A program made the translations under genes and the position numbers. Below are positions 1 through 12,000 of a DNA stretch of 64,000 nucleotides, piece after piece. Under the pieces are notes generated by a model that had not been told where the DNA came from, made no database searches, and saw only the letters and a list, made by a program, of their open reading frames with translations. Numbering within the stretch: position 1 is the stretch's first letter; the number at the start of each line of letters is the position of its first letter. The DNA is from Symsagittifera roscoffensis (lineage: Eukaryota > Xenacoelomorpha > Acoela > Convolutidae): positions 40,427,430-40,491,429 of the forward strand of contig NC_087065.1 in NCBI RefSeq assembly GCF_963678635.1. Reading direction: 5' to 3'.

Positions 1-1010
1 GAGAAAAAATCAAATTGAGACAGAAACTCAATTTAATTTATTAGACGTTTAAGAGATTTTTTAATTAAAACTTAGCTACTATATTACACCTTGAGAAAAA
101 ATCCAACATAAAAGTGTAATGTATGGAAATTTTTTAATCATTTGATATACTAGGTTAATTTATATGAAAATTCAGATTTTCTGAAAATAATTTGTTGTGA
201 AGTAAACCCAACTCTAACATCTTTTGGAATATGATACATGAAGCATAAATCAAAAATTTGCTTTCAAGATCTACATTTCATTCTTTTGGATAAAAAAATT
301 TAATGAAGAAAGATTTTTAGAGAAATTAATATGGAAACTGCTGAATAATTCTAAACAAACTAATACTTAAGCAGAACGTGATGTATGATCTCTTAATTCT
401 ATGAATTTTATCAAGGAAAATTTCAACTAGACGCACAGTAAAAATTTAGTTCTGTTTAGCTTCAATTTTTTTCAATTAGAAAATTACGTTGAATTATAGA
501 GTTTTTGCTTAATTAAGTTCGCAAAATTATTCAATTGTTTTTGTTTGCACCATGAGTTCCTTTCCTTAATCAAGGTTTTTGAGAACAGACAGATCTTTTA
601 GATGTTATAAATGTTGCAGAAATATGGAACCAAGTTTGCTTCCGTATTTCTAAATCCAAAGGTTTTGCAGATTATAAACAATAGAACTGCTCTTAATTTA
701 TTCAAAGTAATCAACCTAAAAATACACTTTTATATTCTCAAACTATACATGTACTTTCGAATGCTTGAAATAGCAGCGATTCTTTTTCACTTCGACATTT
801 TTGAGAAAAAATCCGAAAAAAATCAAGAACAAAAAGCGAATTACAAACTATTTTGCAAGAAAAATGATAGTTAATGATCCCAAAAGGTGGGTTTCTGCTG
901 AAATAGTTTGCTCTAGCAACTAAACAAGGGAACCTAAAGGAGAACATGTACAAATTAGATGGTAATAATTAGATGTTATCAGTTCTAATTTTATCTCTGC
1001 CGACAAATTG
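1..1010. repeat. Repeat family R, left part, diverged copy C
   Basis: This stretch matches about 5846-6830 and 9160-10170 base for base over long runs, at roughly 88-90% identity by eye. The match stops abruptly near 1005, where copies A and B carry a different 1.1 kb. It is AT-rich and has no convincing coding frame. The short ORFs here are not kept open in the other copies. It is an older copy of the unit that was later tandemly duplicated at 5.75-12.38 kb. The nature of R (a transposon, or the 3' region of an LTR element) is not known. Confidence 0.75.
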
Positions 1011-1145
1011 TTCATTCAATTGATACTATTTTCTCCTAAATTCCTCAGTTCTGACTTGCAAAATTTTCTTGCAAAGTAAGTTTAAGAGCAAAAACATTGT
1101 AACTGGAATGTTGTAACCATCCTCACCATCTTAATACATAAGAAC

Positions 1146-1249
1146 CTATTCCCTATCTTAATACATAGGGGAATCTATTCCCTATCTTAATACATAGGTG
1201 GCTGACCGGATACTCTATAGCCTATGTTAATTCATGGGGGTCAGCCACC
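1146..1249. repeat. 29-bp direct repeat pair plus 11-bp perfect inverted repeat
   Basis: A unit reading CTATTCCCTATCTTAATACA begins at 1146 and again at 1175. It is followed by a perfect inverted repeat, GGTGGCTGACC at 1197-1207 and GGTCAGCCACC at 1239-1249, with a 31-base loop. A third diverged relative of the direct repeat lies inside that loop. The pair sits at the edge of the LTR-like block, so it may mark an element end or be a structured RNA. No function can be assigned. Confidence 0.6.
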
Positions 1250-1589
1250 TCCCCCCCCTCACTTCTCCTCACTCATATACTACTGGCCGAAGATCAACAT
1301 ACGTGATGAATTCAGGAATCGGGAATTAACAATAAAATTATAGTATATGTATAACATGGCTAAAAGTAAAAAAACTGTGAGAATCAAAAACATTCCCAAA
1401 TTGAAATTTTAAAGAATAAAAAGCTAAAAAGAAATATCAGAAATTTACAGGAAAATGTTATTATTGATTACGTAATTTTTATCCAAATACAGTTGTTTAA
1501 ACTTGATTGGTCAAAAAATTTTAAAAGATTTTTGGACATTTTTCTCGTTTTTCAGATCTTTGATTGTTTTGTAAATAATGTAAGAAAAT

Positions 1590-1960
1590 TTTAAACCTGA
1601 TGAAGCACAAAATGTGCAAAAAGGTTTGAACTAACATTTTAACCTTTCCCTAAACCCCTAGCTTCTCATAATCTGAAAAATGAATTAGATGTTAATTAAA
1701 TTCAACTCAAATTTTACCAGAATGCTGAAAGTTGTCTAAAAACCAGTTTAAGTCTCTTACCGAGACTCTGTTAAAGAGCTGTCTTCTTGCCAACCAAGAA
1801 GGGTAGCAGATCTTCCCAACTTCCCAATAGCCCTCCAATTTTACGGTAGTCGGTCCGTAACGATTGTAGCTGCACAATTTTTACATTTAGGATTGCTCTT
1901 CAGCTAATATCTTCGACTATAATATCTGTCGTCTCTTTTGTTAACCGCACATCTGAGTTA
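1590..1960 (-). mobile_element. LTR-like remnant, diverged copy
   Basis: About 1655-1935 aligns by eye with 23178-23455. Shared landmarks include a TCTAGCTTCTCAT-like block, an ATGTTAATTAAATTCAACTC block, and TAACGATTGTAGC followed by a run ending in TTACA. The second copy lies upstream (minus-strand sense) of the Gypsy gag, so the pair may be relics of long terminal repeats from one element family. The divergence is heavy and no TG...CA ends or target duplications could be fixed. It interrupts repeat family R between 1010 and 2140. Confidence 0.4.
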
Positions 1961-2140
1961 TATCAGCGAAAATCGTTCTTCTTTTTACTAGCGAAAATCG
2001 TTCTTCTATTTTTCGCCTTTTTAGTGTTCACAAGTTTTAAAACTTTTACGTGTCGCAAACGCCTGAAGCGAAATTTTAAAAATTATTTTGTCACTACAAA
2101 TTGACCTCTCCCAATTCGTTAAATTGAAAGATTAACACTG

Positions 2141-2745
2141 TTAACTCGTCAAAATTGCCAAATTTCTCCCTCGGCTGCTACCAAGAAAATTTCGATGTTG
2201 CCATGCGTTTTGACTATTCTAGTCGAATGTCACTTTCTCCCAGGTTAGCCCAGTCAATGTTTTCCTTGAACCTCGTGAAAATTATTAAAATGGTACAGTG
2301 TCATCGAACAGAATTTACAAAATGCATGAAAAGAGCTTTTATCTACATCATATCGACTCACCTCAAGCTACAAATGGCATCATACTACATCGCTATTGCC
2401 TCCGAAAAGTTTCATTAATCTGCACCTCGAGGATATGACTTAAGATAAAACATCTTTTCTGACTTTCAGTGCCAATATCTCGATTTAAAACTTCTTCTCC
2501 TAGAGATGAAGGACACTTTTGATAAAAATATCCTACTGTGCTTCCTCCCTTCAGCAGTTTTAGTTGTTATTGGTCCTGTGCATTAAAAATGAGAAACTCA
2601 GTGGTTAAAAGGAACAATGAAATAATCTCATTCTTCAAGAGATAACTCAAGTCTTTCATATCAACACAAAGTAGCAGTCATCTTAGTTGATTAAAGACAT
2701 TCATGCAGGCTGGAAAATTCGGATAAATTTTTCAATCAAGTCTCT
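2141..2745. repeat. Repeat family R, right part, diverged copy C
   Basis: It matches 7966-8578 and 11279-11891. The match ends at a shared CAAGTCTCTC. In copies A and B the next base enters Gypsy integrase sequence, whereas here unrelated sequence follows, so position 2745 marks the true edge of family R. The first 250 bases differ from copy A at only about five sites, while the rest is about 90% identical. A plus-strand frame (2155-2418) stays open in all copies but starts without an ATG and matches no known protein. Confidence 0.75.
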
Positions 2746-3276
2746 CTAAGCAAACAGTAAGTGTCTTTAGAAACACTAACTAAAATCACTATACAATTTT
2801 TTAAATGCAGCAATTTTTAAAGTCAAAAATAACTAAAATTTTTTATTTCATTCAGTTTCAGTTTCAAGTTTAGATGCTTGGTTTCTCATTTGAGTTTTTT
2901 CGCACAAAAACAATTCTGAGTTTCAATTCTCCTCTTCTTAAAAACACCTTAGTATATTTCGTTTTTTTTGGTTTTCGTCGTTAAGAAGTTCTAGAGCTTC
3001 TAAATTTTAGGTTTGAGGTTGTGAGGTTTTGATTGGCTACATGAATTTACTTAAAACTAATCAGTCTCTAATTAAGGGAAAAACATTTTATGTTGATTAC
3101 AAAATAAATAAAAATGGTACAGCAATTCGAGTTTTTTTCAAGTTTTTTTGTTAATTTCAGAAAGAAATATGTTTCTATCAAAAGCGTTTTCAATGTCTGA
3201 AATGAACATTTATCAGATTTTAAGGTTGAACTACTACAAAAAACAAAAAGAGTGGTAGACAGATGACGTTGATGGA
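2746..3276. other. AT-rich stretch with no recognised feature
   Basis: No ORF, RNA gene or repeat could be supported here. It is poly(A/T)-rich DNA between repeat copy C and the 3.3/3.8 kb direct repeat. Confidence 0.5.
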
Positions 3277-3919
3277 GATTGTAATAGTTTTAACTTGTAT
3301 AGAAACACAGAAAGTTCAATAATTCTGTTAAGAAGATGGAGAGGAGATTTCAGAAAAGAAGAGTACTACCAGATTTATCAACAATATTTTTATTTAGAAG
3401 ATTTGTAGCTAATCAATTTTGAAAACTTAAAGCTTGTCATAGTGTTTTTGATAAAACTAGTTGAGACCTGTTTAAAAAGGAATTCGTAATATTCAGGGCT
3501 CTCCATTGATACAATCTGTTTGGTTATATTTCTTAAAATCAAACTTTGTTTTTTCATACAAATCTTGATTTAAAAAAAATATTTGCTTGGAAAATTTATA
3601 ATCACTAGACTGCCTCATTAACTTTTGGTACTTAACTACTCAAGTTTAAAGGAAGCGGGCAAACAAAAAAGCTATAGAAATTTTCAAAAAATTCAAAAAT
3701 GATAATTCAAATGTCAAAAATGTCGGAAATGTTTTTCAAAATTTCCAAAAACGTCAATTTTACATGATTAAAAGATTGTATTAGAATACGAGATTGTATT
3801 AGTTTTAACTTGTATAGAAACACGGAAAGTTCAATAATTCTGTTAAGAAGATGGAGAGGTGATTTCAGAAAAGAAGATTACTTGCCAGATTTATCAACAA
3901 CGTTTTTATTTAGAAGAGC
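3277..3919. repeat. Pair of ~130-bp direct repeats
   Basis: The segment 3277-3407 is repeated at 3792-3919 (offset about 513), with only scattered substitutions and a one-base indel. Shared landmarks are ACTTGTATAGAAACAC, AATTCTGTTAAGAAGATGGA and TTATCAACAA. In the second copy the end of the repeat runs into an open frame (3859-4137). The indel destroys that frame in the first copy, so copy 1 looks like a decayed duplicate of an exon start. Confidence 0.75.
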
Positions 3920-4133
3920 TAACTCAAACTGAGTGGTTAATCAGTAAGAAACAAAAGAATGGAAGAGTCTATGACACAAATATTGAAGATAAGGAACATC
4001 ATTTCGATTACTGTTTTGAGTTTGATATAAATACAAAATCTAGATTTGTCCGAATATCTTTAATCGATTATCCAAATTTAAAAAACTTCGGGTTTTTCAA
4101 ATTACAATATATCAGAAAGAAAACAATAAAAAG
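3859..4133 (+). CDS. Possible exon of an unrecognised protein
   Basis: An open frame of about 90 codons ends at a consensus splice donor, AAG|GTAAGT, with the intron beginning at 4134. There is no ATG at its 5' end (the frame opens after a TAA at 3844), so if real it is an internal exon whose acceptor would be the TTTCAG at about 3862-3867. The product is rich in charged and aromatic residues and has no motif I recognise. The next candidate coding segment is the zinc-finger ORF at 4790. The two may belong to one decayed gene, but the linking acceptor is not clear. Confidence 0.25.
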
Positions 4134-4384
4134 GTAAGTTTTGGTAATTTATTTTTCACTGGTTAGAAATAGAACAAATCGAAAAAATTTTGATTGAAAT
4201 ATCAAATTTGAATTGAGCGTCGAAAAAGCGATATAAACCAGACAAGAAATCGCATTTATCTCACTTTGGTGTCGATTGTATATGTTAGTTATGTTAGAAC
4301 AATTCAATTAAATTGATTGATTGGAAAGTTTCACAACATAGTTTGGTTCTGATCTACAAAGTATTTTAAAATCTGTGAATACTT

Positions 4385-4605
4385 CATTCTGATTGGTTAT
4401 TAGCACAAATATTACCTGTGAAGAAATCCTTGATATCTACAAACGATATCAAAATTGTTGCAAAAATTCATGAGAAGTAGAACTCAGTTTTGATTGGTTG
4501 ACATAAAATTTATTGAAAACTCCATGACTATTGAAAGTCGATTCTGATTGGTTGATATCAGAAAAGATAAAAGTTTTCTTATAATTACTGCTCACTTCTG
4601 ATTGG
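4385..4605 (+). repeat. Dispersed CTGATTGGTTGA motif array
   Basis: The motif TCTGATTGGTTGAT or a close variant occurs near 4389, 4492, 4541 and 4591. Looser relatives lie near 5157 and 5260. The core ATTGG is the reverse complement of a CCAAT box. The copies sit 50-100 bases apart in otherwise unique AT-rich DNA just before the zinc-finger ORF. They could be remnants of a degenerate tandem repeat or clustered factor sites. Nothing beyond the repetition itself is shown. Confidence 0.5.
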
Positions 4606-4789
4606 TTGATAGCCAAACTTTTGAAAACTCTTTGGTTAGATTGGGTAAATTATAATTCAGCTAGGCTAAATAGCAAACCCATTCTGATTTTCTTTCACCT
4701 TAAAAAATATTGGTTAAGAAATTTTTTTTCATTTTCTTATCTAAAAAATTGGGACATTCTAAATCTCCCATTTTTTCCCACTAATTGAG

Positions 4790-5023
4790 ATGCCGTCACT
4801 GATTAGAAACGAAGGAATTGCATGTCTTGATTGTGGCAGAGAATACACTCGCTTACACGCATCAAGACATCGAAAGCACTGTGGCGTTTTAAAGTGTTCT
4901 AATTGTAACTTTTATACATTTAGCAGCGAGGAACTTACTAATCATATCAAGAAGAAGCATTGTCAACATAAAGTTAAGAATTGTGTGCTCAGCAAACTCG
5001 AAACACACTCCAAGAGAAGGTGA
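4790..5023 (+). CDS. Small ORF with C2H2-type zinc finger
   Basis: The frame starts at ATG 4790 and encodes 77 residues. Residues about 14-31 carry CxxC followed by HxxxHxxxxC. Residues about 36-57 fit a classical finger: CSNC, twelve residues, then H and a second H five positions on. The frame ends AGAAGGTGA; the GTGAAA there could equally be a weak splice donor at about 5018, so this may be a first exon and not a whole gene. No poly(A) signal or partner exon was found. Zinc-finger fragments like this occur both in transposases and in host regulators, and I cannot choose between them. Confidence 0.35.
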   Translation: MPSLIRNEGIACLDCGREYTRLHASRHRKHCGVLKCSNCNFYTFSSEELTNHIKKKHCQHKVKNCVLSKLETHSKRR

Positions 5024-5749
5024 AAATTGATATATTTTTAATAAAAACATAGTAGAAAATACTTTGAAAAATAATTTTTTACTGAATCTGAAAAGTCTAT
5101 ACACTAAATTTGAAATTTTACAGTTTTTTCATCACTATTCTTGTTCTGTCAAATTCAAAGGTTCTGATTGATGAAAAAACCAGCAACAACCGAGTTCAAA
5201 TTGTCTTGAAACTTTCAATGGAAATCGATCCGAAAATCTTTAATCTACAGTAAAAACTCGATTGGTTGCCAGCTTGCGGGGATTTTGTTGCGATAAAATG
5301 GTAGTGAAAGTGAATCACATACGATAATGAGTGCTTAAGTCTTTGTTGAAATACAATAAAAAACTGGATTTTTATAAAACATCGATTAATTGAAAGGTTT
5401 TACCAAGTGACCATTTTAAAGTTTTCCTTGCTTAGTGCTTGTAAAAGTAATCATAGAGTAGTGCGTAGCCGATATTGGGCATTGATCTACTTATTGGGCA
5501 TTTATGGTTTTGTTTTGCTTTTTTCTACGATTCAGAAAAGAAATTGATAACTGGCCTGGAAAATGTATGTTTTTCTGACACTTGAAAATTATAAGATAAT
5601 AATATACATCATTCTCAACCAAAAATTTACTTCAAAATAGAAATTCAGAGTTGAAACAGCAAAAAACATTCATAGGTCGAGAAAATAATTTGAAGTTTTT
5701 TTAAAAAGAATTTATGGTACTAATTCTACTTCGGATTAATGAACGCTCG
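5024..5749. other. AT-rich stretch with no recognised feature
   Basis: No supported gene or RNA was seen. It ends at the left boundary of the 3.3 kb tandem duplication. Confidence 0.5.
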
Positions 5750-7489
5750 TTGAAATGATACAATTTCCCCTCTAAAATTCAACTTTCAAAAAAAAACTTT
5801 GTTCAAGTTTGATTAAGTTGGAAGATAGTAGATGAAGCAGAAACTGAAAAAATATCAAATTGAGACAGAAACTCAATATACTTCATTGGACGTTTAGAGA
5901 TTTTTTAATCAATTTAGCTTATATATTACATCTTGAGAAAAAATCCAACATAAAAATGTAATGTTTGGAAAATTTTCTATCATTTGATATACTAGGTTGA
6001 CTTAAATGAAAATTCAGATTTTTTGAAAATAATTTGTTGTGAAGTAAACCCAACTCCAACATCTTTTCGAATATGATACATGAAGCATAAATCAAAAATT
6101 TGCTTTCAAGATCTACATTTCATTCTTTTGGATAAAAAATTTGATGAAGAAAGACTTTTAGAGAAAATAATATGGAGTCTGCTGAATAATTCTAACTAAA
6201 CTAATTTTTAGGAGAACCAGATGTATGATCTCTTATTTCCATGAGTTTTAACAAGGAAAATTTCAACTAGACATACAGTAAAAATTTAGATCTGTTTAGC
6301 TTCAATTTTTTTGCAATTAGAAAATTACGTTGAATTTTGGAGTTTTTGCTTAATAAAATTCGCAAAATTTTTCAATTGTTTAAATTTGCACCATGATTTC
6401 CTTTCCCTAATCAATGTTTTCGAGAACAAATCTTGTAGATGTTATAAATGTTGCAGAAATATGGAACCAAGTTCGCTTGCGTATTTCTAAATCCAAAGGT
6501 TTTGCAGATTATAAACAATGGAACTGCTCTTGATTTATTCTAAGAAATCAACGTAAAAATACACCTTTATGTTCTCAAATTATACATGTACTTTCGAATG
6601 CTTAAAATAGCAGCGATTCTTTCTCACTTCGACATTTTCGAGAAAACTTCCGACAAAAATCAAGAACAAAAAGCGAATTACAAACTATTTTGCAAGAAAA
6701 GTGATAGTTAATGATCTCAAAAGGTGGGTTTTTGCTGAAATATTTTGTTGTAGCAACAAAACATGGGAACCTAAAGGAAAATATGTTTAAATTAGATGGT
6801 AATAATTAGACGTTATCAAATCTAATTTTATCTCGCTTACAATCTAATATACAGTTAGAAGAATTATACCCCATTTTTAGTCAATTTTAGCAGTAAAATG
6901 TTCACTTTTTATCAAAGATCTGGAACGTATTTTTAATAAAAATGTTTCAACGTCTCAGAAACTGTAATTTTTGTACAAATTTGGGTTATTCTTTGAGAAA
7001 AAACTGAGGAGGAGCTGGATCATGGATTTTGATCTAGAAATTTCAATGAATATTGATCTTATTGTTCAATTGAACTGAAATTCTAAGATGAATTCTCCTT
7101 GAATTGAACAAAAAACTAGTTATTTACACAAATGAAAGGTTAAAACGGAAAACTTTGGATAGACTTGATTAATTTTTACTTTCTCTAAAATTACGATTAA
7201 TTAACTTATTTTCCCGAGAAATCGGAAGTATCAATATTGATTCAGCTAATATGAGCTTTATGTGTCCAGAGCATTATAAAAACCGCTTTTTAGCTAAAAT
7301 TAGAGTAAATTTTATCGTATTTGATTATTTTGAGAGAAAATTGTGGAAAAATCCATATTTCCATTCAAAGTTTTTTATCAGTGTCCTCAATTGAAATACA
7401 GTTTGAGCTTAATTTTTTTAACTCTAAACATATCCATATTTTTTTAATTTAGATAAGAAGCAACAAAAACTTGCCAAAACCTTGAGATA

Positions 7490-7640
7490 TCTGCATTGCT
7501 TTCCAAAAACTTGAAAATTTTGCAAATTTTTCCAAAAACTTTGACATTTTTGCAAATTTTTCCGAAAACTTTGAAATTTTTGCAATTTTTTCCAAAAACT
7601 TGAAACTTTTGCAATTTTTTTCCGAAAACTTGAATTTTTT
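7490..7640. repeat. ~31-bp minisatellite, copy A
   Basis: Five imperfect units of the form TTCCAAAAACTTTGAAATTT followed by a TTGCAAATT-like spacer run in tandem. Most differences are a one-base gain or loss in the T runs and C/G swaps in CCAAAA versus CGAAAA. The same array is present in copy B at about 10811-10960. Confidence 0.75.
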
Positions 7641-8514
7641 TCTTAAGTTTCAGTAGGTTTCAGCATAGTTTAAGCTAGATTGAGTACAGTTTCAAAAAAA
7701 AGGATCATCTAAAAGAAAAGTTATTAAGTCAAATCATATCAAATCTTATCGTATTTTGAAGTTTTTTGAAAAAATATCATTTTTTATAAACATTTCTAAA
7801 CTTTTGCACATCTTACCATGGACTTACCAAGAACCTAAAACATAATCTCTTCATTAAACAATCTACATGCAATACTCAAAAATAAATAACGCATGCCGAG
7901 ATTTTTGCGAAAAAACTAGACATTTCCACACAAAATCCAAAAAACACCGTTTTTCTTACCGTTTTGATACTCTTTGCAAAATTTCTCCCTCGGCTGCTAC
8001 CAAGAAAATTTCGATGTTGCCATGCATTTTGACTATTCTAGTCGAATGTCACTTTCTCCCAGGTTAGCCCAGTCAATGTTTTCCTTGAACCTCGTGAAAA
8101 TCATTAAAATGGTTCAGTGTCATCGAACAGAATTTACAAAATGCATGAAAAGAGCTTTTATCTACATCATATCGACTTACCTCAAGCTACAAATGGCATC
8201 ATACTACATCGCTATTGCCTCCTAACCTTTTCATTAATCTGCACCTCGAGGATATGACTTAAGATAAAACATCTTTTCTGACTTTCAGTGCCAATATCTT
8301 GATTTAAAACTTCTTCTCCTAGGTTTAAGAAGTGTTGAAATGAAAGACAGTTTTGACAAAATTATCCTACTGTGCTTCCTCCCTTCAGAAGTTTTAGTTG
8401 TTATCGGTCCTGCTCACTAAAAAGGAAACCCAGTGGTTAAAAGGAACAATGAAACAATCTCCCTCTTCAAGAGATAACTCAAGTCTTTCAAGTCTCCACA
8501 AAGTAGCAGTCATA

Positions 8515-9070
8515 TTAGTTGATTAAGGACATTGATGCAGGCTGGAATAATCTGATAAATTTTTCAATCAAGTCTCTCGAAACATGTGAGCGAAAGAGCA
8601 ATTTGGTCTGGTACAACTGTGGTAACACTATTGAATTGTTTTTATAGAGGACCTTGTCCTCCTCTTTTCGTTTGCAGGCTACGATTCCGTCCTTGTTCAG
8701 GTACAACAAGTCGTTTCGCTTCAGGTAGAATTGCTTCAGGATTTTGTAGCTGTCTTCTTCCAAATCTCCCTTGTCTGGTGCTCCATTCTCGATCCATCTC
8801 TTCAGACTGCTCGTCATTCTGTCATTTCGTTGAGCCCTCAGGAGATCCGACAGCCTGTACCTGGCTTTCAAATACGTCTTCACCACGTTCATTTGCCCAC
8901 TCAGTATCTCCGGAGCATGAGCATCGTCCATCAACTTGACACACCATATCTTTTTCAAAGGCGTCGCTTCCTGCACAGATGGTTCCAGATTGGTACGGAC
9001 GACCGTACCATGTGGCAGCAATCTGGTTGGGCGTTTCGAAACTGCTATCAGCTCGAGCTCGTCCGCGGCA
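8515..9070 (-). pseudogene. Duplicated fragment of Gypsy linker/integrase ORF
   Basis: This is identical in frame to 11828-12383. From 9070 down it encodes the end of the RNase H-integrase linker and the first part of the integrase N-terminal region, up to the first histidine of the expected HHCC zinc finger. At 8578 it runs into repeat family R, which contributes the last ~20 codons and the stop at 8515. It has no start of its own, being cut off at the tandem junction. It is a by-product of the duplication and not a gene. Confidence 0.8.
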
Positions 9071-12000
9071 TTGAAATGATACAATTTCCCCTCTAAAATT
9101 CAACTTTCAAAAAAAAACTTTGTTCAAGTTTGATTAAGTTGGAAGATAGTAGATGAAGCAGAAACTGAAAAAATATCAAATTGAGACAGAAACTCAATAT
9201 ACTTCATTGGACGTTTAGAGATTTTTAAATCAATTTAGCTTATATATTACATCTTGAGAAAAAATCCAACATAAAAATGTAATGTTTGGAAAATTTTCTA
9301 TCATTTGATATACTAGGTTGACTTAAATGAAAATTCAGATTTTTTGAAAATAATTTGTTGTGAAGTAAACCCAACTCCAATATCTTTTCGAATATGATAC
9401 ATGAAGCATAAATCAAAAATTTGCTTTTAAGATCTACATTTCATTCTTTTGGATAAAAAATTTGATGAAGAAAGACTTTTAGAGAAAATAATATGGAGTC
9501 TGCTGAATAATTCTAACTAAACTAATTTTTTTAGCAGAACCAGATGTATGATCTCTTATTTCCATGAGTTTTAACAAGGAAAATTTCAACTAGACATACA
9601 GTAAAAATTTAGATCTGTTTAGCTTCAATTTTTTTGCAATTAGAAAATTACGTTGAATTTTGGAGTTTTTGCTTAATAAAATTCGCAAAATTTTTCAATT
9701 GTTTAAATTTGCACCATGATTTCCTTTCCCTAATCAATGTTTTTGAGAACAAATCTTGTAGATGTTATAAATGTTGCAGAAATATGGAACCAAGTTCGCT
9801 TGCGTATTTCTAAATCCAAAGGTTTTGCAGATTATAAACAATGGAACTGCTCTTGATTTATTCTAAGAAATCAACGTAAAAATACACCTTTATGTTCTCA
9901 AATTATACATGTACTTTCGAATGCTTAAAATAGCAGCGATTCTTTCTCACTTCGACATTTTCGAGAAAACTTCCGACAAAAATCAAGAACAAAAAGCGAA
10001 TTACAAACTATTTTGCAAGAAAAGTGATAGTTAATGATCTCAAAAGGTGGGTTTTTGCTGAAATATTTTGTTGTAGCATCAAAATATGGGAACCTAAAGG
10101 AAAATATGTTTAAATTAGATGGTAATAATTAGACGTTATCAAATCTAATTTTATCTCGCTTACAATCTAATATACAGTTAGAAGAATTATACCCCATTTT
10201 TAGTCAATTTTAGCAGTAAAATGTTTACTTTTTATCAAAGATCTGGAACGTATTTTTAATAAAAATGTTTCAACGTCTCAGAAACTGTAATTTTTGTACA
10301 AATTTGGGTTATTCTTTGAGAAAAAACTGAGGAGGAGCTGGATCATGGATTTTGATCTAGAAATTTCAATGAATATTGATCTTATTGTTCAATTGAACTG
10401 AAATTCTAAGATGAATTCTCCTTGAATTGAACAAAAAACTAGTTATTCCCAAATGAAAGGTTAAAACGGAAAACTTTGGATAGACTTGATTAATTTTTAC
10501 TTTCTCTAAAATTACGATTAATTAACTTATTTTCCCGAGAAATCGGAAGTATCAATATTGATTCAGCTAATATGAGCTTTATGTGTCCAGAGCATTATAA
10601 AAACCGCTTTTTAGCTAAAATTAGAGTAAATTTTATCGTATTTGATTATTTTGAGAGAAAATTGTGGAAAAATCCATATTTCCATTCAAAGTTTTGTATC
10701 AGTGTCCTCAATTGAAATACAGTTTGAGCTTAATTTTTTTAACTCTAAACATATCCATATTTTTTTAATTTAGATAAGAAGCAACAAAAACTTGCCAAAA
10801 CCTTGAGATATCTGCATTGCTTTCCAAAAACTTGAAAATTTTGCAAATTTTTCCAAAAACTTTGACATTTTTGCAAATTTTTCCGAAAACTTTGAAATTT
10901 TTGCAATTTTTTCCAAAAACTTGAAACTTTTGCAATTTTTTTCCGAAAACTTGAATTTTTTTCTTAAGTTTCAGTAGGTTTCAGCATAGTTTAAGCTAGA
11001 TTGAGTACAGTTTCAAAAAAAAGGATCATCTAAAAGAAAAGTTATTAAGTCAAATCATATCAAATCTTATCGTATTTTGAAGTTTTTTGAAAAAATATCA
11101 TTTTTTATAAACATTTCTAAACTTTTGCACATCTTACCATGGACTTACCAAGAACCTAAAACATAATCTCTTCATTAAACAATCTACATGCAATACTCAA
11201 AAATAAATAACGCATGCCGAGATTTTTGCGAAAAAATTCCACACAAAATCCAAAAAACACCGTTTTTCTTACCGTTTTGATACTCTTTGCAAAATTTCTC
11301 CCTCGGCTGCTACCAAGAAAATTTCGATGTTGCCATGCATTTTGACTATTCTAGTCGAATGTCACTTTCTCCCAGGTTAGCCCAGTCAATGTTTTCCTTG
11401 AACCTCGTGAAAATCATTAAAATGGTTCAGTGTCATCGAACAGAATTTACAAAATGCATGAAAAGAGCTTTTATCTACATCATATCGACTTACCTCAAGC
11501 TACAAATGGCATCATACTACATCGCTATTGCCTCCTAACCTTTTCATTAATCTGCACCTCGAGGATATGACTTAAGATAAAACATCTTTTCTGACTTTCA
11601 GTGCCAATATCTTGTTTTAAAACTTCTTCTCCTAGGTTTAAGAAGTGTTGAAATGAAAGACAGTTTTGACAAAATTATCCTACTGTGCTTCCTCCCTTCA
11701 GAAGTTTTAGTTGTTATCGGTCCTGCTCACTAAAAATGAAACCCAGTGGTTAAAAGGAACAATGAAACAATCTCCCTCTTCAAGAGATAACTCAAGTCTT
11801 TCAAGTCTCCACAAAGTAGCAGTCATATTAGTTGATTAAGGACATTGATGCAGGCTGGAATAATCTGATAAATTTTTCAATCAAGTCTCTCGAAACATGT
11901 GAGCGAAAGAGCAATTTGGTCTGGTACAACTGTGGTAACACTATTGAATTGTTTTTATAGAGGACCTTGTCCTCCTCTTTTCGTTTGCAGGCTACGATTC

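Larger units (their letters stand above)
5750..9070. repeat. 3.3 kb tandem duplication, copy A
   Basis: This is a 3321-bp unit followed directly by copy B. It contains repeat family R (5846-8578) joined to a 492-bp piece of the minus-strand Gypsy linker/integrase ORF (8579-9070). Left edge: CGTTGAAATG at 5749-5758. Junction: GCATTGAAATG at 9068-9078. Right edge of copy B: GCATTATC at 12381. Only TT is shared at the breakpoint, which fits end joining or replication slippage. Copies A and B differ at only scattered sites and a few small indels (for example near 7126 and 7915). Confidence 0.9.

Noticed and set aside
2155-2418. Plus-strand ORF kept open in repeat copies A, B and C
   Set aside because: It opens with a TTG or no ATG, has no recognisable domain, and substitutions between copies are not biased to synonymous sites; reported as a conserved block only.
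7490-7640. CRISPR-like array
   Set aside because: Units are contiguous AT-rich 31-bp minisatellite repeats without unique spacers, in an animal genome.
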